Origin: Tubiluchus corallicola
Lineage: Eukaryota > Priapulida > Priapulimorpha > Priapulimorphida > Tubiluchidae
Length of the DNA: 64,000 nucleotides
Reading direction: 5' to 3'
NCBI GenBank assembly: GCA_030141605.1
Contig: JAQGDQ010000224.1
Span: 1 to 64,000 of the forward strand
Made by a program: the position numbers and the translations under genes. A model generated the notes under the pieces. It searched no databases and was not told the DNA's origin. It worked only from the letters and a program-made list of their open reading frames with translations. Below are positions 22,952-35,900 of this stretch, piece by piece. Position 1 is the first letter of the stretch, and each line of letters opens with the position of its first letter.

Positions 22952-23987
22952 ACCTTTTAAAATTTTGATCGGATCATGTAATGCAATTACATTATTTCAT
23001 AATAAGGCTTTGCATTCCTCATTCTCAATCTGCAACAATTGTTTTATGCTTTGTATGTATCAAATTACAAAAAAGCCGGTGAAAGAATTAGGAAGGAGTA
23101 TCTTGCCGGGACTTTCATTTATTATAGGTTTAGAAAAAGCCTTCACACATTCAATTGGGACAGACAAATAGGCATCCATTAAGTGCTTTTTTATATTCCT
23201 AATAAAAATATCTTCTTCACAAATCACACATAGGCACAAAAAATGGAAGTGATGCATTTTCATTTCTCAATAACATTTTTGTGATTTTTCCAAGCATTTT
23301 CTTCTTCACGTGTTTACTACAAGTCAGATAACTCATAGCATTCAGTAGTTATGGCACATGTCTTGCCTGAATTGTTCTTCCAAAAACACAGTATTAAAAT
23401 GATTCATGATCCATGATGCTAAAAGTACTATCAACTTTTACAAAAGTTGTTGAACATTTTCATGTCAGTAATATATACAACCTTAACCTAATGCCAGAGA
23501 GAGAGAGGGGGGGAGAGAAGTTTAGTGATGCTTTTTCAAACTTTAAACCTTTGCTGCCAGTGGCTTGCAAACAGTGCTGAGGATCCCTCAAATATTACTC
23601 ATTCAATGTAGCAAAAACCGGATGGCCAATAAACCTATCATTTTCAACTCTCATTATTAAATTTTTGTTTTTTTTATGATATTTCATTTTTAAACTGGAA
23701 CAGATGTGTAATTTTTAAGTCATTTTCTTTTTCCATTTTTCTGAATTATACAATTTTTATGTCACTGTGATTTTTGAATCAGAATACTATATCTTAATAA
23801 TTGTCTTTAAAAATAACTTTGCATACAGTCTATTGTATTTTTTTCGGTTTATTTAGTATTTAATGTGTACTATATTGCTTTGCCAATGTACAATTATGGT
23901 TTTGTGCAAATAAAACAAGTTGAATAGAACTGAAATAAACTTGATGTAAAACTGCATTTTTGGTTTTCCAAATAGTTTGTTTTCAAT
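22952..23987. other. SENP-MED1 intergenic stretch upstream of MED1
   Basis: Ordinary A+T-rich DNA with a short GA-rich run near 23500. The MED1 promoter should lie in its right part, but I see no TATA box or other confident core element. Confidence 0.4.
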
Positions 23988-26900
23988 ATGTCAGCCATGT
24001 CCGTAACAGGTAAATTGTAAATTTTCAATACTTTTAGGCTGATTATTTTTGTTGTCAGATTATATATTGATAATTTATTAGGTAGTCCGAGGCAACATAG
24101 TAGTTAGTCATAAGACATTTTTTTTAACTGAACTGGGCGGTCGTAAATGTAAGTGCAAATATTCCCAGATTATCAAAAGGATATCCGTAGGGCGAAACTA
24201 TACTCCATAGGCTCATTTACCGAATTCGTTTGTGTTAAATTTTCGGTTAGCCATTTAACTCCTTGCCAACGGGTACATACATTGACGAGTAAAACAAAAC
24301 CATGTCAACTAAAATTTCAAACAACCACATTCAATAAAAAACGGAAAAGAAACGGTGAAATTTTGTTTTCTAGCCAGTGAAAATTCATTGCAAGTAAACA
24401 AATTTAGTACTTGAATTTGCCAGTAATTAAATAAATGCGCACATTATGTGCTCAGCTACGATGCCAGCTGGTACTTCAACAGCTCACAGGTCCCTCATTA
24501 TAATCAGCTGCGCCCAGCGCAGCACAGACTCGCCTGCTACAAGAGGTTACATTCCTGTTCAAATTTCATGACACCTTGGCGTTTTTGAACAGCTATCAAA
24601 CTTACAACATTAGAGTGATTTGAATACTTCTTGCAAAATTTTATGCAAAAAAGAAGACTACAATTCTTGTCTTGAACAGTTTCAGATACAAGCTATCACT
24701 TGGAAATTAGAAGGGTTTGAAACGAAAATTCTTTGAAAATTGTACAGACATTTCATATCAGCCTATTGATTACTCAACTATATATATATATATATATATA
24801 TATATTGTGAATCCAGCATGACAAAATTAAATGAAAACTTTTTCTTATAAAATCATATGAACACGAAATCAACATGGTTGTAGACTTACTGCAAAGTAGT
24901 CAATGCATAAATATTTTATTTCTTTCTGCGCAGCATATAATGCGAAACAAATAATGTGAACTAACACGTTGTGTTTTGTGGAAACCTACTGCAGAAAAGA
25001 CTTCTCTTTAAATGACTATGGTAATGTGGTCAACTGCTAATTTTTCACCGTTTTCTAGAGATGCATAAATCATTTTGCAGATCGTACAACTTCTCCTGAA
25101 AGCAAGGTGAACGATGGTAAGCTGGATGAATTAATGAATCGTCTGCGAACAAAGACAGCCAAAATAAAATCATGGGAAGAAACTGCAAAATCCCTGCGAA
25201 TGTCTATGCAAGTAAGTATCTGACTAGTGATGGGACAAGTACGGAATTTGCTCAAATGTCGAATAAATAAGGAATATCTCATTTCAGAATATCAAATAGT
25301 CTTTGAATATATTTAAATATGAACGAATCGAGTGGTGATGAAATTCACACCTTTGGAGGTATTCACACATCCTGAATCTCCATTTCATGAGGATCATTTC
25401 GATACCAAGCTTATTGGTATAAATAACCAAAGCTTATTTTCGAAAAATGGGTGTGCTTCCAGCAAGAACATCCAGAAGTAGGGAGTTAAATGTTTTTAGT
25501 TATTCACACATCCTGAATCTCCATTTCATGAGGATCATTTCGATACCAAGCTTATGTTCTATGTTATTTCTAACCTAGAGATAATCCTCACTTAAAAACG
25601 TCATTTGAGAATATCGCTGGTAAAGTTTGCCATTGTTTTTTGTCGCACTTCTACAAAAGTACTTGGCAACCGTACTACGAACAGGTCTTTGCTATGGGCT
25701 TTGCAAGAACATATTGAAGTTATGCTCAAATCGTGCAGATGGCAACAAAAAAACTGCAAACAAAATAACTGCTTCCGCGAGCTACTATCGGAGTTTAAAA
25801 ATAGGAGTTTTTCACGGATGCAATTGCTAATTTTTAAGCAGAAAAGTAGGTAAAAAGTTATAAAATTGAATTTTTAGTATTTTCTAGACCATTTCCTGAC
25901 ATTTTGATGCCAGAACGTAAAAATCCAATGTTTAGCATTTGTTTTTGTAAAAAAACAAAAATTTTATGTTTCACCCAATTTTTGATTCATTCTATTTTGA
26001 AGGATCATAACACAATTGTAACTATCCTAACAAGTGAATGGCTTTGGTTTGCAAGCACACATATGAAAATTGTACGAATTCTCTGTCTATTTATCTTGAC
26101 AGGAATAGTTAAGTCTAATACAGATTGCTGATTAACAATTTTGAGTTTTGATTTCAAGTTATATTGATAACATAACATATCATATTCAATTTCTTGGATT
26201 TCAGGACAAGCGGTCAGTTTTGGATAATATAGATCGCGGTCAACTTCAGAAATGTTTGGACAGTTTGCAAAAAGCAATCAAAGGTATTTGATTCAATGGT
26301 TATCTGGGGTCTTGCTCAAGAACTTTGACCAATGATTGACTAAAAATGGTTTTTGATAGAGTATTGCATTGCTGAATAGTCAGTTGCACAATCAATTGTT
26401 GTGGCATTTGCTCAGATTTTTTCTTCAGATTTTTCACATATTCTAGTGTTATGAATTTTGCAGCTGCCGTTAATCTGAACATTTCTTCTATGTTTATTTT
26501 AGTGACTTCTATAGAAACATTGGTTGAACGCTTGGACAGCATATCTCGTCAGCTGGGGTATGTTGCTTCACAGTAATTATGTTGTCATGTGATTGTCCAT
26601 TACTACTGTGAAACATTCATTCATGAAATGTGTTACATTACTGTAAAGTTGCTTACATTTCATTGTTATATAAAGTTATTCGCCTCCTTTCCTGATGGTC
26701 TCAAGCCCATTTCATAGCGGAGGAAGCATTGGAAAGCTCTTCGACAAAAAATTCCTTGCGGCATTCCTCTCGAAAACAATTCCTTGTGAGGAAATCTGCT
26801 GCCAGCTAGAAGCCTTATGAGAAAATTGTCGCATCATAGAAATAGTGCAAGTTGAATTTTTGTGAGGAATCCTTGAGGAGCTCCAATTGAAATTTAACTA

Positions 26901-29900
26901 CCCAATTACTTCTTTCTTGTTTAGCGAACAACTAACACCTTTCAGCATAAAGTTGTAAGATTTAATCTCTCTTTTAACAGATAAACGATTTTATGATTTA
27001 TTAATGCATCAACGATGGTTACATTTGTGAAAAAGTAAAATAATGCACAGATGTATTTATTTTATATTTTCAGATTTTGAAACGGTTAGTAGAACTTTAC
27101 TAAAAAAACAAGTCTGACATTACATAGACTAATATTATTAATTGTATTTTATATTTTTATATATGAGATATTTTATATATGAGAAATACATTACTATAAT
27201 TTTATTTAGACATGCTCATACAGTATAAAATATCAAATTACAAAGTTAGAGAGTCAGTGCGATCTCTGATGATTACATCTTTTTTGTGCAATCGAGTCCT
27301 GCAGCAAAGCCAAAATCAGTGTTAAAAATGTCCGAAGTCATGTAACCGTAAAATTTCTCATGATCTGTGTCACAACGGTGCTGTCTTGTTTCGTTAATTG
27401 GGTGCACCTAATGACAACTGTAATTAATGCCAGATTATCTTAATAATCGTAAGCACTAAGTAAAAACATTGTTGTCAATGTTGACGAGTAATTGCTATAA
27501 GCCTGCAGCTAAGTGGACGAGTGGAAGAAACTGTCATTTCACTGTGAAATGAACTTTCTTGCTGCATGGGAGTTCCAGGAAAAAATCACAAAATTATCTG
27601 ATTTTCTGACCTCGGTTCCGTGTGTTTTCCTTGTGTCCTCACTTGGAAATGGGTGTAATTTACTAATAGATGTTTATTGTTTATGTTGCAATATAGGTTG
27701 AAATTTACATGTGGGCACACGCGTACTGAGTGCTATATAAGCTCAGACATGTTTTATGTGGAAATTTTATTGGAACCAAATGGTTTTGTAAAAGATGCTA
27801 AAATAACACATCATCGCGACCCTGTGGTAGGTATTGCAGCTGTGTGGTTTATTCGTTTCTAGTCTCAGCCTCAAGTGCACTAGTTAATAACATAATGAAT
27901 CAGTTATAACCAGTTGTTTATACATGTGTTTTTAACTAAAATGTATTTGTTGCAGATAATGGAAATACTCCGATCAGTAATGTTAGTATGTGTTAATCCA
28001 TTTAAAATAAGTAAAGTTTATATGTAATGTAATGAATGCACTACTATTAAATTTTTATGCCACATTTTTTAGAAGAAATGAGATTTGAAATAATTGGCGG
28101 TGGGCCTAGATTTGAACTATGTACCTTCAGAGCATTGCCTTTGTATTCATGATCGAAAACTGGCCTGACTACAAGAAATGTATGCAATAAATGGTCGAAT
28201 CTGGTTCACAGCTTTATATGTTTTATTTTGCACATTTAAATATTGCGAACTTGTTTAAATATGTGCAGATAGTTTTGAGTCACCAAGGGCTTGCATATCA
28301 AGTTTTGTTATTTAATTATGCCAATAAAGGTATTAATCTAGAAGTGTTGCTAGCTGAATGTATTCATTACAAACTGCTGTTATGTGTTTATGTGTATATT
28401 CTGGCAAGTTTTGATTAGTAATCTGGTATTTGTTTGTTTTCAGAGCTGCGATGAAATCACACAAGTGTTAAGGTACGTAGATGAACATCATTTATTTTTG
28501 TGCAAAGTCAAGCTGCCAAATTTCTTAAAAGTTAGTGGTGTCCTTGCCACCCGTTCTTACTGTATTTGTTTTTGTATTTTGTACGACGACTAAACAAGCT
28601 AAACTTAATTTAAATTAAATGAGATGATTTGCATGTCAATTCACATTTCTTTGCTGAAAAGTAATTGAGACCAAATCTGTAATAGTAAAATTGAAGTTTC
28701 TTTGTCTTTGGTTTTCTCCTTGCTGTTTATTAGTTGCTAATACCCTTTCTCAATGCACCAAATGCCTGAAATTTGCATATTTTCCAATTAATAAATAAAA
28801 GTACCTGTAAAATTGTTTTGCAAAATTTATCTATCTCTTCGTCATCTCATTACTCAAACAGTTTTTCATGTTACATAATTAGCATAATGTCTGCTAAGCT
28901 ATGCAAGTAAAAGTTATTCAAAAATAGCCGTGTTTTTTTTTTGTTTGTTTCAGACGAGGTGACTTTGCTGAGTTTACAAAACATCTTCAGGGTCTTGCAG
29001 CTATATATCAAATCAATGCAGATAAGTAAGTAGCTAATGTAATTGTTGTCATCTCACTGCTAACATCACTGTCCAAATCATTGTCACCAGAGTTACTGTC
29101 TTTGTCGTCGTGATTTCTATCGCATCACAAAGTTAATTGCCTTTGTCTCCATTCTAAAATGCTCTCAATGTTATTTATGTCGCTGCTTTATGTGCTTTTA
29201 AAATTGTGATTTCTAAATGAGTTCTAAACCTTTTTCATGAAGTACATCCTGAGTTATTGGACCTTCGACCCATACCATATTACAGAATTTCACAATACAT
29301 AAAATAAACTCAGTATACTAGAATGCTATGAATTAAGGCTAACTAAATATATAATGGTATTACAACAGACAAGCAAATTTTAATGACCTTATTCCAAAGT
29401 CAAGTATTGACATGATGAACGGACTATGTTTAGATAAAGGGAAAAGAAGGAAAAGACAAGGTGACAGTGACTGCTTCTATACGAGTATACATATCAGCTG
29501 GTGCAAACTTTCTGACTGCAATAATCAACCACAGACTCAAATTTAGATTGCAGCGTCTTTGAAGAATAAACTTCGTATAAACATATGCACAAGGAAAATA
29601 TATCAAACTACAGGCAAAATGTGATCACTATCCTATATACAAATGCAGAAAATGCAATCATTGCTGATTGAATGGATCAATCAAACTTGCTGTTTGAAGG
29701 TGACGTCATGAACCAAACTGACATGGTGCATATGTCGTCTATGCCTCTATAGATGTTTTCATTTTGTTTCTGTATAGAAGGCAGATTAAGACTTTAAATA
29801 TTATACTCTTTCGCTAGTCATACATGTGTTTTTGTGAACTGTCCTGTGAACATAGAGACCCCTTATTGAGAACTCCTGGGGGGTTTGCTTCTTCTTTCTG

Positions 29901-32900
29901 TTTACAACAATGTTTCACTATTTATTATTCTTTTGTTGTATTCCTGTTGTAAAATAAATTTATTATATTCTTACTATTGTATATTCTGAATAACTGTACA
30001 AAACACTTTGCATTGTAATAGAATATGAAATTAATTGTTTATAATCTTAACTTTAAAATTTGTGGTTTGACAAATGTTGATTCATTTAATCCCAATATTA
30101 AATTGATACTTTGTGTTTAGGTCTCAGAAAACAAAAGCTTATCAAGCTTTGCAATCATTAGAGACAGATTTGACTATGCTAGATCAGCTACAGAGGTATA
30201 GTTGTACTTGTCTTCGATGTTGTTACTTACCTTTTATTCTCGTTCGAATTTAAATTTCTTTTATCTACAATTTAATAAACATTTTTTGTTGTGTACAAAC
30301 AACTGCAATCGCTACTGGTTATAGCAGTGTTATCAGTTACAGTTATTATTTGCAATAGCCTGAAGGTAGTTGCTTGAAGAAGCATGAATATCGCAGAGCT
30401 CAAGTTGAAGGCGAACAACAATTCGTGTCAAAGTATTTCAAAATCTGTGCCTGACTGTTGCGAAATAAGTGAAGTTATAAATATGTTCAATGTTAAATAT
30501 ATTGTTCAAGAATTAAACTGTTATCACAAAAATTATTCAGCTTTAGTCTTTGTCATCATAAGCATGTACATATGCGTATGTGTTGTCTTTTTACTAATTT
30601 AACCTACTTGGTATATTTTAGATGCAACATTCCAGAGGTGCCCAAGTTGATACATGGTTCTCCGCTAGGTGTACTTCAGCCAAGGAAGGGAGGTATGTTT
30701 TTAATGGCACTTGCAGTGATTTTGACTAAGACAGCTGATATAAGCAGCACAATGTGAGAAGTTTAAAAAGCAAACTAAATCCTACAGTGTTTTTCTAATT
30801 AGTTTTTCCAATTCTAATTTGAAGACCTTTGAATTAAAACCATGTTTTTGAAAAGGAAAGTGGATTATCTTTTTGAAAAATGCCTGTTTTTCTTCACCAT
30901 TTTTATGGCGAAGTTTATAGCTGAGATAACAGGCATGTGCACTTGTATGCAAGTGGTACGTGGGTGTCTGGGTTCAATACCAGGTTGCTGCAGAAGGTGT
31001 CACTTTTAAACCTTGGCCATTTACATTGTAGGGGGAGGGTGCATAATTCTATGACACTAGATATGACTGAGACACCTCTGCTGGTTTACTGGCTCATCAT
31101 CGATAATGAGTCAGGTGCCGGTGCTACAATAACATCGGTTTTATAGGCCCTGATTTTAAGAGCTGTGTTCCGGCTTACAATGTGCCGAAGTGTAAAAAAA
31201 TTACAATTAGTGTAGTGAAAAATGTTCATAGCCCTGATAGTAATTATTGTGTAGATTGAATTAAAATAGATAAACAGTTATATTTGTTAACGTAGCATTT
31301 AACTAACTTTTATTCGAATGGACCATTTATCCGTGTTCTTGACTGTTTGCTATTCATTTTTGTTGTATCACCGTTAAGTGCAATTTTTAAACTTTATCAG
31401 TATGAATCAGAATAACAAATACATGTGTGCGAGGGTTGATTGATGCTTGTTTGTGCATGTATCTTTGTATGTAGATTGACTTTCGTTGCAATTTTTTGGA
31501 CGTGTCTTTGCAGGGTATCCTTTAAAGCTTACGTATCTCGTTTCACCGTACGAGTTGTTAGACGTAAAAGCAAAAACCTCGATACCATTATCCATTGAAA
31601 GTAAGTATGTCCTTGTATTTTTTGTGTAATATTAGGTCATTTAGGGAAGTTGGTTTAGAACAAAGCCTGCTGACTAAAGAGTTGTAATTTGGTATTGCTG
31701 CTACATAAGACAATTTGTTATCCATAAAAAAGGAGAAACGTTTTTGAGAGAGGAAATAGTTGCAGGAAGTAGTCAGCAGATATCATTTGCATGCTTATGA
31801 CCTCACATCCTATAAACACTCAGTGATAGCAGAGAAGTGCACTAGTATGCTATATATATTTATATATATATACTGTATATATGTGTGTATACTAGTGTGA
31901 TGAGGTGCAATAGGCTTTGGAAAATCCACTGATTCATTTAATAATGAATAACATTAAACTAATATCTCATTGTATTTTTGGTAAAAATGTTCTACAACTG
32001 AAAATTTCTTCATTTTTTTCGGATGCTTTCAACTAAACTGCGCCTAAAATGTTACATTGTTTTAAACTATCCAAGACTATATAAAATCTATGCACCACTT
32101 TTCATCAATTGATCGTATATAGTATTACTAATTTAAAATCAGTATTTGTTTAACTCATTACTAACACTTAATAGCCATGCATCACATTTTTTTAATTTCC
32201 CATTTTTTCTGCATTCATAGCAAAGGTTATGACTAAATAAAACAATATGTTTAGACAAAAATGTGTTTCCCGTATTATGCTGTATTATTGAAACAATTTG
32301 GGTTTAATTCTTTATAAAAGCACTTTTATAAAGTGTTTCATTCTAGTTATTGTTGATAACTTTTGACAGATGTGATAGAAAAAGACATCGGGCATTCTCT
32401 CACAGTTTCTATTGAAGCTTCAACAGCACAAAAACTTCAGACACGACCGCTTATGTCTGTTGCCAAAACGTCTGATGGAAAGAGGTAGTTTAACATTCAC
32501 CCATTTGCCGTAAAGAAGAACAAAAAGAGCAATAATGATTAGTATAATTTGATTTGTATAAGTAAATTTGGTTTATTATATCATGCATGTTTTCATAATA
32601 CGAGTGACGTATTTGAACTAATTGTAGCATTAAACAATTAAGAACTTTGTCTCAAAGTGCTCAAACAAATGTTATACCTTTTGTATTTGAGAATAATTAG
32701 TTAAATTTCACTTCTATAAAGTTTTACCTGATTTTACTTAAATTAAAAGACAAGTCGCTTTCTATGTTGGGTTTATTTTACTCATGTTACTTAAACCTAG
32801 AAAAATGTAACTTTCTCTATGTGCACAAAACTGTAAAGTTAGTTTATACTATGACCATATAGAAATTTTCAGACACTGTGGTAGCGACCATTTGCTTGAT

Positions 32901-35900
32901 AATTATGACGTAACTGGTGAACTTCGTGACTCTTGAAGCGCATTGTGGCTTTCCATAAGCACTCATTGCTTAAATTAATTCAAACCTGACGTTCAGGCAA
33001 AAACATCACAAATTTAGCCATTTATTTTTTCATAAAAATCGTACTTTTGTAAAAGCTTATAATATTTTTGATGGGAATTGACAGAGTACTGTCTTTCTTC
33101 AGCCGATGAACAATGCCATTGGTAGAAGAATGGCTGTTCAGTATACGAGCAAATAATTGTGACTTAATGAATGTGATTTTTGTGACTAATTGTTTTCTCA
33201 CATTTTTTGTTTTGTCTCTAGTCTCCCTTCCTTTGATGCACTTAGCAATCTAATTAGTTCTACATTGCCGGCTTGTTTTGTGCTGCGACTGACGAAACCC
33301 ATGCCGTGTGCAACCAGCCTAGTCAAGAAAATACAAGCTATTACAAGTAAGTGTAATTGGATTGTATACTCATTTTTAATGTGGAAATCACTCACTAGGT
33401 GGCTCAGGGTGGAACGTGAGCTATGGCAGTGCGAATAAACCGCGATATCAAGAAATGTGGAAAATTTTTTTGCAGAAACCACTAGCCTCATAAAAAACAT
33501 CGATTTTTTTATTCTGTACTTTGTTAATATTACAGAGCTAGTAAGAAATATTTCACCACCTAGTGCTATTACTGTGTTACTCTGCAATGTTTGTTGTCAG
33601 CAAAATACTTGATCATTTTTTCTTTGAATAGAGATGGAATGTGCAGACATGAATACTGCTATTCCTATGTTAGAACTGCTCGTCAAACATTTGTCTGAAG
33701 AAACAAACGTCAGTCTGCGAAAAGGCCTTAGTGTTGTGAGTATACCTAAGAGTGTGTAACTAGATTAGATTAGATAAGGTTACTTTATTTCAGTTTATTT
33801 GCAAAAACATTTCCATCACTTTTATAACATTTGCAAAACAAGAATATGAAAAGGTGCAGCTGCAGTTACCAGTGCTGCAACTATAGTTATAAGCATTTTC
33901 ACAGCTTCGTTGTGTTCATGAGCATTTGCTGTAGGTCAAAAGTTAAGTGAACCACAGCAAGACGTGATAACTAAAACTGTCACATGACATGTGAATAAAG
34001 CAAAGCCATCTGTACATCCATTCAGTAACTTCAGTTGTTTTATGTGGGCTTTACTTAATCATGCATTAATTATTAATTAGATCATTTACCATTATAATCT
34101 AGTAGGTCGACATTTTCTTGTACTAATGTAACCTATTAAAGCAGTTGTTCATGTATAATCATTGCAAATATTGTAATAGGCAGTTTGGGTAATAATTATG
34201 TCAACATTTTAATCTTGTTCTTTGTTTTTCTTTATTCATGTAAAAACAAGTGAAAGTAATGACTTCACATTTATCTGTGTCTGAAATTTTGGAATTTATG
34301 GCAAAATTTAAGCATGAACCTAGCTCTCTCGCATTTAGACCAAACAGATCAACAAAACTTACACACCTTTTCTTTCATTTTTGAAAGGATCAGACAAATA
34401 ATCCTGCTTTCCTTTAAAGAAAGACAGGATAATTTTTCATATACTACCCCATTTTCAACTCTGATAAAAATACACATGTTAACTCAATACAGCAAAAGCG
34501 TTTCTGATAATTAAATAATAGATAAAAATCTTAATCAACGTCGAGCAAGCGTAACTTTTCATGACATCACAAACTAACATAATTTTCAAGGGCAAAAATA
34601 TTCCTTGAGTGTGTTGCATGTGTTTGTGAAACCGAAAATTGAAGTACAGAGCTACTGTAAGATATTCAGTGTATTGTACTAAAGCTAGGTAAGTTTAAGA
34701 TAAAAATTCAAATGTTAAATTTACCGCTGTTCTCACGCATGAACAGTCGAACGTGTGTAGTTAGTCAGAAACTAACACATCTGAATTGAGAGGTACAGCA
34801 CCTGTTTTTTTGTGCATTGCATTTTCGAATGGTGACTCTAACTAGTGAATGGCGGAATGCATGTAACAGCAAAGAATTATTGGCACAAACGCGAAATTGT
34901 TTGTGTGGTAATAATTCTCTCATGTATGTAATTTTAAAGAGTAGATTGTTTTGACCTACAGTTTAAGACTGTGTCCAGTTTAGCTTTAAGCAAAGTGTTT
35001 AGAAGTAAGTCAAGAAATTGGCATTTGCATGCTTCAAACTTGAATGCTACACAGATAGTTTAACCAAGCAATAATGAATTGTGAAAAGCGTATGATTATT
35101 ATATATTCACTGTTTTAATTTCAGAACTTGCCAGATCAGCAACATTGTTATTTCCTCAATGAAAGCAGAGACCTTTCAGGTGTTTTGGTTACTCGGATAC
35201 CGTTCTGTCATCCTACCCATGTGCCACAGGTTGTATCATTGCTTAGACAACAAGCTTTATTCAACTGTGTCATAGGCAGCTGCGTGAGAAAAAACGGCAA
35301 GTGTGGTAAGCAGTAAGGAAACTTTTTTATGATAGTTGCTTAACTTTATTTTTGGGCTCGACTTGAGCTGATTCTACCGGTAACTGATTCGACGGTGTTT
35401 TGTTTTAAATTGAAGAACTTGGTTTCTGGCTGATGACACAAGCTTTTCATCTGCAGATTGTTCTAAAATTGCTTGCAACTAGTTTATCTCATTCTAAGCA
35501 TCTCACGACTGTCATTTGAAAGTGATTACATGGTAAACAAATGTACTGATTCTGTTTTGATTGAGATTTTATTTAAAGTGAGGCAGTTAAATGACAAGAA
35601 AAGGAAATTTTTAAGTATATCTCAAATAATTTTCCATACGAAGTTATATTAGATAGCATTACGCTTACCTGCTTGAAAGACTGATGTTACTAGAAGAGAA
35701 ATTTCTTAATAATTTAAAATATTCGTCGCACTTGGTGAATCGGCGCTCCAGTGAGCACTATTGATTCACCAAAAACACATTAGTGATCTTACTGACAATA
35801 TAAAGTAATTTGAACTTTTGCTTAATTTGCAAAGAGTGCACTATAAATGCTTTGAGTATTTCTCAAAGCTTTACACAATGTTATCTAAACGCATTTCAAA

